NCBI RefSeq assembly: GCF_900142225.1 | Contig: NZ_FRAD01000011.1 | Location: forward strand, 45,691-109,690 | Direction: 5' to 3' | From: Hathewaya proteolytica DSM 3090 | Lineage (GTDB): Bacteria > Bacillota > Clostridia > Clostridiales > Clostridiaceae | Length of the DNA: 64,000 bases | Shown here: one piece after another, positions 15,527-23,713 of the stretch | How positions within the stretch are numbered: the stretch's first letter is position 1 | Layout of the letters: each line of letters begins with the position of its first letter | Position numbers and translations under genes: made by a program | The notes under the pieces: generated by a model | Told to the model about the DNA's origin: nothing | The model's input: only the letters and a program-made list of their open reading frames with translations | Database searches by the model: none

Positions 15527-17677
15527 ATGAAACAAAAAATATGGTCAATTTTACTTATAGTCGCCATGCTTCTCCCCTTGACGGCAGGGCTGTCAGGTTG
15601 CGGAAAAAGCGGTTTTGGCTCTACCTTGATTGTGGGTGATAAGGGTGGAGTAATTGGGGATTTGAAAAAGGATGGATGGACGGTTTCTATTCCCGCAGGC
15701 GCTTTTGAGCAGGATGTGAAAGTTACTGTGGATAAAGTAGCCGACAGCACAGAGGCGTATATAAACGGCAAAGCCGCTTTCCTTACCACGCCTATCGAGA
15801 TTAAGGCGGAGGGAACAGAAAGTGTCAGACTGGATGAACCGGCAAGGATAAGCATGAAATTAGACGAAAAGAATTTGCCGGACAACAGTACCTTCGATCA
15901 ATATGTGATGTCTTACTGGACGGGAGATGAATGGGAGGTAATTATTCCTGATCCGGTGGAGCTGACTAAAGGATACCTCACCTTTGAAACCTGGCATTTT
16001 TCATCATACAGCGGGAAAAAGATGACGGACGACGAGCAAGTCAGGGAATATGCCAGAGATCTGGCAATTGATGATCTGACTAATCAGGCAAGAAATGAAG
16101 CGCTAAAGGAAAAACTAACAGCGGTAGTTGATGATTACTTAAATGGACTGAGTATATATGACCAAGAGGCGAGAAATGAGATAATTTCAAGAGTGTGGGC
16201 CTCAAGCTCAATGGATATAGCAGTTTTCCTGACAGAAAACGGAGCGTCAACGGCGGAATTGGGATATAAAGTTACCGATATGATAGTGGAATCTACGGTT
16301 GACGTATGTGCAGAAAATCCATTGGTTTTGGAAGCAGTTTCTACCGCTTTAGATTCAGTAGGAGATGCCGCCGAAGCCTCAGTCGCATTATATGACGGAA
16401 ATTACAGAAAGGCGGCAAGCGAGCTTACCGCTCTTGGCGCTACAGTTTTAGGATATGGCGGAGTAGGCGCAGTCAAATCCCTCGTGGATTTGGGCGCGGC
16501 AGCAGTAGAACAAGGCATTATGGCATGGAAAGATTATGAAGAGGAATGCGCATATAAAGTATTTTATGGGTTAGCAAAAGGAAACGCCTACGGATATAAA
16601 ATCAATGCAGGCGATTGGGAAACCTTGATCACTCAAATGGGAGGTTACTATCACCAAATCGTAAGAGAAAGAAAGGATGAGTATAAAAGAATCAGCGGCA
16701 AAGACACATTATCGGATGATGAACAGCGCATGATCGAAAGACAGGTTGAATCCGATCTTAAAAAGAAATTCGAAGAAAGGGCAAAAATAGATAGCAAAAT
16801 CGATGCAAAACAAGCAGAGTACGAGATATTGGTTAAAGCCTTTAAGGATGCGGGATTATTGACTCGAACGGAAAATGGCTTCAAGGAAGATATGACAGTA
16901 AATCGAAGGCTGCATTCATTATTGGCTATCAGAGGAAACATATTGAATATCGTTGGCGGAGATATGTCAAAGTTTGGCAGAGAAAAGAACCGAGAAGAAA
17001 ACTTGGCTTACGCAATCAAGATGTGGATTGGATATGGTAAGGACAGAGCAAAGTTTTATGATTGGATGAGAGAAATGGGGTACTTGGAAAAACAAAAAGA
17101 AGGAACAGGTTATTGGAAGTTAGTTCGGTCGTTTACGAATAAATATGAAACAAGCGCATCAAATGAAAATTATGTTGAAACATGGAGTGGCGGAAACGGC
17201 AGCTATACTTACAACTGCAAGTTTATCGGGAATCATTGGTATACAGCAAGCACGCACGACGACTGTCACGGTGAATTTGTCAACAATACTGGAACGAGCA
17301 GTATTCCGAACAGCCGTTACGCGGGCGGAGAGCAGGCGCAGCTGACTCTGACCGTAAGCGCCGCTACATCAAGCAATATATGCTTTCATCTTGGAGCGAA
17401 TCTGACCTCCTGTATCACTCCCGTCAACCATGACGATCCGTTTGTCAACTACGGAACGAACATGTATATGCAAAACATTGACGATGAGAGTGCGAGAGGT
17501 GATGTAACGACATATAAGAATGACACCAACACCGGCTATATCGGAGGAAGCGTCACGTCCGGAGTCGCAATGCCAATGGGCTACGAGGACGGTGATAAGG
17601 TGTATATCCTGATTATTTTCAGCGGCGGAAACAATGTGATAAAGACCGCTTATGAATATGAGTGGGTTAAAAAATAA
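15527..17677 (+). CDS. Large lipoprotein with N-terminal ZU5-like domain
   Basis: A 716-residue lipoprotein with lipobox GLSGCG. Residues about 35-165 hold GGVIGDLKKDGWTVSIPAGA followed by strand VKVTVDKV, then YVMSYWTGDEWEVI and LTFETWHFSSY, a ZU5-like beta domain also seen at the start of other bacterial surface proteins. A long helical segment (about 170-540) follows, with a Gly/Ala-rich hydrophobic part (about 300-350, GATVLGYGGVGAVKSLVDLG) and a charged coiled-coil-like part. The C terminus (about 555-716) is a separate Gly/Thr/Asn-rich beta domain with four Cys. The central Gly/Ala stretch could insert in a membrane, as in pore-forming or effector proteins, but this is only suggestive. 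Function unknown; part of the islet cluster. Confidence 0.7.
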   Translation: MKQKIWSILLIVAMLLPLTAGLSGCGKSGFGSTLIVGDKGGVIGDLKKDGWTVSIPAGAFEQDVKVTVDKVADSTEAYINGKAAFLTTPIEIKAEGTESVRLDEPARISMKLDEKNLPDNSTFDQYVMSYWTGDEWEVIIPDPVELTKGYLTFETWHFSSYSGKKMTDDEQVREYARDLAIDDLTNQARNEALKEKLTAVVDDYLNGLSIYDQEARNEIISRVWASSSMDIAVFLTENGASTAELGYKVTDMIVESTVDVCAENPLVLEAVSTALDSVGDAAEASVALYDGNYRKAASELTALGATVLGYGGVGAVKSLVDLGAAAVEQGIMAWKDYEEECAYKVFYGLAKGNAYGYKINAGDWETLITQMGGYYHQIVRERKDEYKRISGKDTLSDDEQRMIERQVESDLKKKFEERAKIDSKIDAKQAEYEILVKAFKDAGLLTRTENGFKEDMTVNRRLHSLLAIRGNILNIVGGDMSKFGREKNREENLAYAIKMWIGYGKDRAKFYDWMREMGYLEKQKEGTGYWKLVRSFTNKYETSASNENYVETWSGGNGSYTYNCKFIGNHWYTASTHDDCHGEFVNNTGTSSIPNSRYAGGEQAQLTLTVSAATSSNICFHLGANLTSCITPVNHDDPFVNYGTNMYMQNIDDESARGDVTTYKNDTNTGYIGGSVTSGVAMPMGYEDGDKVYILIIFSGGNNVIKTAYEYEWVKK

Positions 17678-17694
17678 ATAGCGGGGGTGGGTTC

Positions 17695-19023
17695 ATGGTA
17701 AAGAAGAAAAATAGTAAAAACATCCCTCTGCCTATCCTCGTTCTTATCTGTGCAGTTTTGCTGTTTGCTACATATAACAGCCTTTTCACTCTGGCGCTTG
17801 GGCTATGGGGCGATTCCGTCATGGGTACGGTGGACAGCTATGACAGCCGCCTGGATGACACGGATGCGGGACCAAACCGCTCCCGCACCGTTTCCAAGGG
17901 CTATTGGTTTCTGGTAAACGGCAAGGAATACAGGGGCTATGTGATATATAGCAGCGACGAGGCATGGCCGAGCTTGGATGAGGGCGAAACGCGCTCCGAG
18001 CGCATCCGCTACCTTGACATTTTCCCCTATGTCAATAAGCCCGCCATGCTGTGCGAATTTAGCGAGATGGGCGAAGTGGCAATTATTTACCACATTCTCG
18101 CCCCTATCGGTTATCTGCTTTTGCTGCTGCTTGTTATACGCACAGCCAGACGGGGGAAAAAGAAGAAACCAACGGCGAGGAAGCCCGCCGCATCTCAAAT
18201 TATCGAGCAAAGGAGTGATACGGATATGTTTTGTCCCAACTGTGGAAATAAACTGACGGAGGGTTCAGCTTTCTGTTCGGCCTGCGGCGTAAAAACACAG
18301 GACAGCGGCCCTGGCGTGTGTGCGGCCTGCGACACAAAGTTGCCGGAGGGAGCCGAATTTTGCATCGGCTGTGGAGCGGCAGTGAGTCCGGCAACGTCGG
18401 AGCCGATGGAACCACACCATGTAGCAACTCCCGCGCCCCTACAGAGCGGCGCGGGGCTGGTCGGCTTTTCCGACAGGTATAACTGCCCTGAGATACTGGC
18501 GGCCGCACAGAAAAACAAAAAATTCTCCATTGGATGTATGTGGATATTGGTGTTCGTGCCGCTCATCGGATTTCCTGTCGCCGGTCTGCTGATGGACGAT
18601 TTCCCCTTTGGAGAATCCATTATCATCGGCATGGGCATTGCTCTTGTCATGCTGGTCTTTAATCTGCTGGCGTTGAGAAGAACCAAGCAACCAATGTGGG
18701 AGGGTGTGGTCGTCAATAAGTACAGCAAGGAGAAAAGCGAGCATAGGGGCGGCGAAGATGATAATTACAGAACCTATACGGAATATACCACAATCATCAA
18801 CACCGATGCGGGCAAGAAAAAGACTATCGTGGAAAAGGACAGCGGGCGAGATATGTACGATTATCTGTCCGTTGGTGACAGGGTGCGGTTTCATCCCAAA
18901 TTCGGTACATACGAGAAGTACGACAAATCTAAAGACCGCATCATCTACTGCAACGTCTGCTCCATGATGAACCCCATACAAAATGACCGCTGCAAGCGGT
19001 GTAATAATCTGTTGTTCAAATAA
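17695..19023 (+). CDS. Membrane protein with three zinc ribbons (DUF3592-like)
   Basis: A 442-residue protein. An N-terminal DUF3592-like unit (about 1-155) has one helix at each end around a small beta domain. It is followed by two zinc ribbons, CPNCGNKL...FCSACG and CAACDTKL...FCIGCG (about 178-232), then two further membrane helices (about 275-325). A second DUF3592-like beta domain follows (WEGVVVNKYSKE, GDRVRFHP), and a final zinc ribbon CNVCSMMN...CKRCNN. The two-fold layout suggests an internal duplication. Such zinc_ribbon_2 proteins often occur with DUF4352 lipoproteins in Firmicutes, but no biochemical role is established. It starts 17 nt after the lipoprotein gene and 14 nt before the next zinc-ribbon gene. 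Confidence 0.75.
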   Translation: MVKKKNSKNIPLPILVLICAVLLFATYNSLFTLALGLWGDSVMGTVDSYDSRLDDTDAGPNRSRTVSKGYWFLVNGKEYRGYVIYSSDEAWPSLDEGETRSERIRYLDIFPYVNKPAMLCEFSEMGEVAIIYHILAPIGYLLLLLLVIRTARRGKKKKPTARKPAASQIIEQRSDTDMFCPNCGNKLTEGSAFCSACGVKTQDSGPGVCAACDTKLPEGAEFCIGCGAAVSPATSEPMEPHHVATPAPLQSGAGLVGFSDRYNCPEILAAAQKNKKFSIGCMWILVFVPLIGFPVAGLLMDDFPFGESIIIGMGIALVMLVFNLLALRRTKQPMWEGVVVNKYSKEKSEHRGGEDDNYRTYTEYTTIINTDAGKKKTIVEKDSGRDMYDYLSVGDRVRFHPKFGTYEKYDKSKDRIIYCNVCSMMNPIQNDRCKRCNNLLFK

Positions 19024-19037
19024 GGAGGATTTTCGTA

Positions 19038-19397
19038 ATGGAGAGATTCGATACCATGCTGGAAGCGGCAGAGTTTGCCGCCACACGCTGCAAGATCTGG
19101 GGCTTTGCCACATCAAATGAAAGATACGACGTAAATGGCTTGCTGCTGCTTGCCGAGACAAGCGACAATGAGAACCCCATCGACGAGGACAGCTTTTATG
19201 TGGTATCGTCTGCCGGAGCCATCGGATTATGCGATGATGGTGAGGATATAGACTGGCTGTTTCTGTCTTACGCTGCGCCGAATGAGGATCTGCCGCTGAC
19301 ATACCAAGCTGAGCCGCAGATAAAGTTCTGCTCGAAATGTGGCTCAGGCGCTGTTCTCGGTGCTCGATTTTGCGGTCAGTGTGGAACAGCGCTATGA
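19038..19397 (+). CDS. Small protein with C-terminal zinc ribbon
   Basis: A 119-residue protein with no membrane segment. About 90 residues of mixed alpha/beta sequence, acidic (SDNENPIDEDSFYVVSS), lead to a C-terminal zinc ribbon FCSKCGSGAVLGARFCGQCG with four Cys. It shares this ribbon type with the protein encoded 14 nt upstream, so both may act in the same complex. AAGGAGG precedes the ATG. It is the last gene of the islet cluster. Function not recognised. Confidence 0.7.
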   Translation: MERFDTMLEAAEFAATRCKIWGFATSNERYDVNGLLLLAETSDNENPIDEDSFYVVSSAGAIGLCDDGEDIDWLFLSYAAPNEDLPLTYQAEPQIKFCSKCGSGAVLGARFCGQCGTAL

Positions 19398-19598
19398 AAA
19401 TAAAAGGCTAATTTGGATGTGGTTTTAGTTTTCCGTAATCAGTGTGCGTACTTTTTGAGATTGAATACTTCCGCGACTATTGCTTGTTCATGAATGATTC
19501 AATGAGTACAAATATCTCAAAGGTAGTCATTGATTGAAGTATATGGACGGTGTGTAACATACATCGGTAACCTCTAAAACGAGGGGTGTGCAAAAGCG

Positions 19599-19618
19599 GT
19601 GCATCTTTTAACGATTTG
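19599..19618 (+). repeat. 20-bp direct repeat, right copy
   Basis: GTGCATCTTTTAACGATTTG, identical to 10670-10689. Confidence 0.65.
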
Positions 19619-19667
19619 GTTTGACCGGTGCATTTTATCAATAGTTAGTTCCTTTGCCAGTAAAGCT

Positions 19668-19697
19668 CACAATCGTACTTGTTGCGATTGTGTTTTT
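19668..19697 (+). terminator. Terminator at the right border of the islet
   Basis: Stem CACAATCG / CGATTGTG with a 9-nt loop and five T. Confidence 0.75.
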
Positions 19698-19804
19698 ATT
19701 TACAATGACATTTTCTTAATATTAAAGAAAAAATAGCATGAATATATATTTAGGAGGAATAGTAATTATTTTTTTAGGAAATAATAATGGTCGAGGTGAT
19801 AATT

Positions 19805-19966
19805 ATGGCAAAAGCCGGAATGCGTAGACCAGATCCTAAAGAACCACATGGAACTGAAAGTAATAAAAAAAATCATTTTTCAAAGAATGATGTGCCACCT
19901 GTTCCCGAGATACAGGGAAAAGCTAAATGTGGTAAAGAAAAGGCAAAACCAATAGTCGTAAGATAA
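19805..19966 (+). CDS. Small basic clostridial protein, 53 residues
   Basis: A short gene, begins MAKAGMRRPDPKEPHGTESN, and contains PPVPEIQGKAKCGKEKAKP near the end. It is very basic and rich in Pro, Lys and Asn, and probably unstructured or nucleic-acid binding. GAGGTG at 19794-19799 lies 5 nt before the ATG and a strong terminator lies 9 nt behind the stop, so it is an independent transcription unit. Small proteins starting like this recur in clostridial genomes as far as I recall, but I know no function. A single Cys is present. Confidence 0.7.
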   Translation: MAKAGMRRPDPKEPHGTESNKKNHFSKNDVPPVPEIQGKAKCGKEKAKPIVVR

Positions 19967-19975
19967 AACAGTAAG

Positions 19976-20010
19976 CCCTTCTGCAAGATAATTTTTTGCA
20001 GAAGGGTTTT
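19976..20010 (+). terminator. Terminator of the 53-residue protein gene
   Basis: Perfect 11-bp stem CCCTTCTGCAA / TTGCAGAAGGG followed by TTTT. Confidence 0.92.
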
Positions 20011-20164
20011 AATTTGCGTGTAAAAAATAATTTACGAAAAATAATGAACTTTATGATTTAAAAAACCTTTTAATTGTGGTAAACTATATGAGGCTATAAA
20101 CGAAGCCTATATAACAATACTATTAAAACATGAAGAGTTTTAACTTTAAGGAGATGTCAAAAAA

Positions 20165-21049
20165 ATGAATGAAGATGTTAAGTCCTTTATTAAGGATTTG
20201 CCCATTATAACATTGGGTATGTTTATCACTGCAGTATCGGTACATTTTTTCTTGATTCCAAGCAAATTAATTGTTGGATCTATTACGGGGTTATCCATTG
20301 TAATAAATATCATAACGCAGATACCTGTACCCATATTAATATTTGTTATTAATGCAATTTTGTTAGTCCTGTCATATATTCTCATTGGAAGGGAATTTGG
20401 AATTAAAACTGTGTATTCAGCATTAATTCTATCGCCAATGATTGCTATAATGGAAAAAATATGGCCTATTCAGCAATCCATTATGAAGGATCCATGGCTA
20501 GATGTTTTGTGTTTTGTGTTGATATTGAGTTTTGCACAGGCTATTTTGTTTAGGCACAATGCGTCAACTGGCGGCCTTGATATAATAGCGAAAATAATAA
20601 ACAAATATCTTCATGTTGAATTGGCTTTATCGGTATCTATTGCAGGGGCAATGATATGTTGTACTGCACTTATTGTAAATGATGTAAAATCTGTAATTGT
20701 AGGTTTAATAGGAACCTATTTAAATGGAGTAGTATTGGACAACTTTATGATAGGATTTAATTCTAGAAAAAGAGTTTGTATTATTTCAAAGGAATATGAA
20801 CTAATTAGAAGATTTATAATAGAGGACATGCATAGGGGAGTAACTTTGTATCCAGTTAAAGGTGGATTAGGTGGAGAGGACAAGTTTGAAGTTCAGAGTT
20901 TGATGACAAGAAATGAGTTCTCTTATCTTATGGAGTTTATTAAAAAAGAACAAATTGATGCCTTTATGACTGCAGGCACTGTTAGTGAGATATATGGAAA
21001 CCTTGGTTCAAAGGGAATAAAAAGCAAGCCTAAGGCGTTGTTAAAATAA
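20165..21049 (+). CDS. YitT family membrane protein
   Basis: A 294-residue protein with five to six N-terminal membrane helices (about 10-195), including the family stretch FLIPSKLIVGSITGLSIV and ILFRHNASTGGLDIIAKI. A cytoplasmic DUF2179 domain follows (RRFIIEDMHRGVTLYPVKGG, then FMTAGTVSEIYG). YitT proteins are widespread in Firmicutes; several act in export or stress tolerance, but the substrate is unproven. AAGGAGATG lies just before the ATG. Single gene with its own terminator; no operon partners. Confidence 0.88.
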   Translation: MNEDVKSFIKDLPIITLGMFITAVSVHFFLIPSKLIVGSITGLSIVINIITQIPVPILIFVINAILLVLSYILIGREFGIKTVYSALILSPMIAIMEKIWPIQQSIMKDPWLDVLCFVLILSFAQAILFRHNASTGGLDIIAKIINKYLHVELALSVSIAGAMICCTALIVNDVKSVIVGLIGTYLNGVVLDNFMIGFNSRKRVCIISKEYELIRRFIIEDMHRGVTLYPVKGGLGGEDKFEVQSLMTRNEFSYLMEFIKKEQIDAFMTAGTVSEIYGNLGSKGIKSKPKALLK

Positions 21050-21072
21050 AATATAAAGTCAGACTATAAGAA

Positions 21073-21099
21073 ACTGTCAGTTTATCTGGCGGTTTTTTA
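21073..21099 (+). terminator. Terminator after the YitT gene
   Basis: Stem ACTGTCAG / CTGGCGGT including G-U pairs, followed by six T. Confidence 0.7.
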
Positions 21100-21272
21100 T
21101 TTAGGATTTGTGTTATGTTAATAATCAACGATATTTATATAAGGATCCATGGGGAAAACTATTTTAGATAGATTCCTATTACTATAGAAGTATATTAGAA
21201 TAGGCTTTTGGTGTGTAACTTTTCGTTTTAAAACAAAAAACGTGTGATATTAGCTAAAATTGGAGAGCTTAT

Positions 21273-21650
21273 TTGGATTTACTAGAGGATGCTTTTAGAG
21301 AACAAGCTATTCAGTGCAATGAAAAAATTACTATAGATGATAAGGAAATAGAGTGGTTAAAGGACATAAGTCACCGAGGAGATTTTGGTGCTTTGTGGAG
21401 AGGTAATCAGCTTATTGGACTGTATTTGCTTCAAGGGGATGAGTTAGATCATATAGCTGTTTTATCAAAATTCAAGGGATTGGGTTATGGTACAATCATA
21501 TTAAAGTATTGCATGAGGGAGATGTTTATAAATAGAAATTGTAGACAAATCAAGCTTTGCACATATAAAATAAATTATAAAGCTCAGAAACTATATATTA
21601 AAAATGGATTCAGGATAAGCGCCTTTTATAGTCTGAATGAGCATAGATAA
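21273..21650 (+). CDS. GNAT family N-acetyltransferase
   Basis: A 125-residue protein starting with TTG (GGAGAG at 21262-21267, 5 nt spacing). The acetyl-CoA binding motif A of the GNAT fold is present as IAVLSKFKGLGYGTIILKYC (the Arg/Gln-x-x-Gly-x-Gly/Ala type loop appears as KGLGYG). It is followed by the usual AQKLYIKNGFRIS strand-helix-strand end. It is small for the family and has no recognisable substrate specificity. It stands alone between the YitT gene and the CoA-disulfide reductase gene. Confidence 0.8.
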   Translation: MDLLEDAFREQAIQCNEKITIDDKEIEWLKDISHRGDFGALWRGNQLIGLYLLQGDELDHIAVLSKFKGLGYGTIILKYCMREMFINRNCRQIKLCTYKINYKAQKLYIKNGFRISAFYSLNEHR

Positions 21651-21813
21651 AATCATATGCTTTATTACAAAAATGTCATGTAGGCGAAAGTTAAATGACT
21701 CTTTATGTGACAAAGTTACAGAACAAAAGTTAAAGATGAAATATAATAGAATGATAAAGAGAGTTTATTATTAGAAATTGGTTAAAATATATCTGTTCAC
21801 ATAATACATAAAT

Positions 21814-21894
21814 ATGATGATTACAAGTAAAGGTTATGGTGCCATTAATGTGTCAGGTGGTTTCGGCGCATACACAGGAATAAATAGAAAATAA
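21814..21894 (+). CDS. Possible 26-residue peptide upstream of the CoA-disulfide reductase gene
   Basis: The open frame reads MMITSKGYGAINVSGGFGAY and six further residues, then TAA, 15 nt before the next start codon. The Gly-rich, low-charge composition is unlike the AT-driven frames around it. It lacks a convincing ribosome binding site. It may be a leader peptide, a degenerate gene end or chance. Confidence 0.25.
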   Translation: MMITSKGYGAINVSGGFGAYTGINRK

Positions 21895-21909
21895 TGGGAG
21901 GAAAAAATC

Positions 21910-23610
21910 ATGAAAAAAAAGATTTTGATTGTAGGTGGAGTTGCTGGAGGGGCTTCGGCAGCAGCAAGGCTCAGGAGAAATAGCGAAGAAGATGAAATAA
22001 TAATGTTTGAGAAGGGTCCACATGTATCCTTTTCTAACTGTGCACTGCCATATTACCTTAGCGGAACTGTCGATTCAGCAAGTAAGTTAGTACTTATGAC
22101 TCCGGAGAAGTTTAAGGCTCAATATAATATAGAGGCTAGGGTAAATAGTGAAGTTATTTCTATTGATAGAAACAATAAAAGTATATGCGTTAAAAATTTA
22201 ATTACAAAGGAAATATATGAAGAAAAGTATGATAAATTGATTTTGTCTACGGGAGCATATCCTATTGTTCCCAATATTCCAGGCATAGAAAAGGTGAATT
22301 TATTTACCATAAGAAATGTGGTCGATATTGAAAAACTAAAAAACTTTTTAATGGAAAAACATGTGGAGCAGGTTTCAATTATCGGCGCAGGATATATTGG
22401 TGTGGAGGTAGCTGAGAATTTAAAAAAAGCTGGATACAATGTTTCTCTTGTAGAGGGTACTGAGCAAATATTAAAGCCTTTTGATTATGATATGGTACAA
22501 ATATTACATAAAGAAATTTACGATAAGGGCATAAATCTCATAGTAAAGGATAAAGTTGAAAAGTTTGAAGAAAACACAGTGGTATTGGAAAGTGGCAAAA
22601 TGATTAAGTCAGAGGCTGTGGTTATGACCATAGGCATTGCCCCAGAAGTAAAATTAGCCAGGGAAGCTATGCTAGATATAGGTGACACAGGTGCAATAAA
22701 GGTGGACAAAAATTATCTGACCAGTGACGAGGACATTTATGCTGTGGGAGATGCTGTTGAAGTATACCATAGCTTAACTCATTCAATGACTAAGCTGTCT
22801 TTAGCTGGTGCTGCTCAGAAGGCTGCTAGAAGTGTGGCTGACAATATAAACAATAAGAGCACCATAAATAAGGGGTACATAGGATCTTCTGCAATAAAGG
22901 TTTTTGATTATAATGGTGCAGCTACAGGGCTCAGTGAGGGATTGATTAAATTCCAGAATATGAAGATAGATTACGATGTAGTAAATCTCATATTAAATGA
23001 CAAGGTGAGTATTATGCCTACATCATCTGTTATGCATTTCAAGATGTTGTACGAGGTGCCAACGGGAAAGGTTTTAGGTGCACAAGCCATTGGAAAGGGA
23101 GATGTTACAAAGCGCATTGACATCATTGCTACAGTTATAAAGTTTGGTGGAACAGTAGAAGACTTAAAGGATTTAGAACTTTGTTATGCACCGCCGTTTT
23201 CGACAGCAAAGGATGTAGTAAATTATGCGGGTTATGTAGCATGCAATTTATTAAACAAGGACTTTAAGCAAGTTACTGTGGACAAAATGAGGAATCTAGT
23301 AGAAAATAATGAATTCATAGTGGATGTTAGAGAAAAAGGTGAATACCAAATGGGCCACATTATAAATGCCGTAAATATTCCTTTGAGTGAGCTGAGACAG
23401 AGAGTAAATGAAATACCAAAGGATGTACCTGTGTATATTCATTGTAGAACAGGACAGAGAAGTTATAATGCAGTTTTAGCCTTGCAGAATTTAGGGTACA
23501 AAAATGTGTTTAACGTGACAGGCAGCTTTTTAGGATTATGTTTCTATGAGTATTACAATGATAAGAGTATGAATAGAAAGAGCATTGTAACTGAATATAA
23601 CTTTAAATAG
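21910..23610 (+). CDS. CoA-disulfide reductase / NADH-dependent disulfide reductase with rhodanese domain
   Basis: A 566-residue flavoprotein. The N-terminal FAD-binding motif VGGVAGGASAAARLRR and the active-site Cys in SFSNCALPYYLSG (about residue 44) mark the single-Cys CoA-disulfide reductase class. The NAD(P)H-binding motif IIGAGYIGVEVAENL and the FAD motif EDIYAVGDAVE follow, then the dimerisation domain. From about 460 a rhodanese domain carries its own catalytic Cys in CRTGQRS. Such fusions (CoADR-Rhd) reduce CoA disulfides or persulfides with NAD(P)H and transfer sulfur, linking thiol redox balance with sulfur metabolism in anaerobes. GGGAGG lies before the ATG. Single gene with terminator. 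A rhodanese lipoprotein is encoded elsewhere in the window (6986-7375). Confidence 0.92.
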   Translation: MKKKILIVGGVAGGASAAARLRRNSEEDEIIMFEKGPHVSFSNCALPYYLSGTVDSASKLVLMTPEKFKAQYNIEARVNSEVISIDRNNKSICVKNLITKEIYEEKYDKLILSTGAYPIVPNIPGIEKVNLFTIRNVVDIEKLKNFLMEKHVEQVSIIGAGYIGVEVAENLKKAGYNVSLVEGTEQILKPFDYDMVQILHKEIYDKGINLIVKDKVEKFEENTVVLESGKMIKSEAVVMTIGIAPEVKLAREAMLDIGDTGAIKVDKNYLTSDEDIYAVGDAVEVYHSLTHSMTKLSLAGAAQKAARSVADNINNKSTINKGYIGSSAIKVFDYNGAATGLSEGLIKFQNMKIDYDVVNLILNDKVSIMPTSSVMHFKMLYEVPTGKVLGAQAIGKGDVTKRIDIIATVIKFGGTVEDLKDLELCYAPPFSTAKDVVNYAGYVACNLLNKDFKQVTVDKMRNLVENNEFIVDVREKGEYQMGHIINAVNIPLSELRQRVNEIPKDVPVYIHCRTGQRSYNAVLALQNLGYKNVFNVTGSFLGLCFYEYYNDKSMNRKSIVTEYNFK

Positions 23611-23617
23611 TAGAAAA

Positions 23618-23645
23618 AGTCCCCAAAGCTTTGGGGGCTTTTTAT
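23618..23645 (+). terminator. Terminator after the CoA-disulfide reductase gene
   Basis: Palindrome AGTCCCCAAAG / CTTTGGGGGCT followed by TTTT. Confidence 0.88.
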
Positions 23646-23713
23646 TAATTTATAGAAATATTATTGTATTTATCATATAATTAAAATATAATAAAAAAAT
23701 TGGGGGAATAAAT

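Larger units (their letters stand above)
10670..19618. mobile_element. Laterally acquired islet, about 9 kb, bounded by direct repeats
   Basis: Between the two 20-bp repeats the protein genes from about 12200 to 19400 are visibly richer in G and C, with codons such as CTG, GCC and GGC, than the AT-rich genes on both sides; core clostridial genes resume on either side. The segment contains an IS3 element, a truncated ATPase, and a cluster of a LuxR-type regulator with envelope and zinc-ribbon proteins. No complete integrase or resolvase is left, so it is probably a decayed element or cargo. It lies directly behind ssrA, a common insertion target, but no second copy of the ssrA 3' end is seen at the right end. 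Confidence 0.6.
19398..19804. other. Right end of the islet, intergenic
   Basis: No gene seen. It contains the right copy of the 20-bp repeat (19599-19618), preceded by CCTCTAAAACGAGGGGTGTGC, similar to the left end. A terminator follows at 19668-19697, after which the AT-rich host background returns. Confidence 0.5.

Noticed and set aside
18439..19302. Minus-strand open frame of 287 codons
   Set aside because: It lies opposite two zinc-ribbon genes with good starts and motifs; it shows no domain and is a composition effect.
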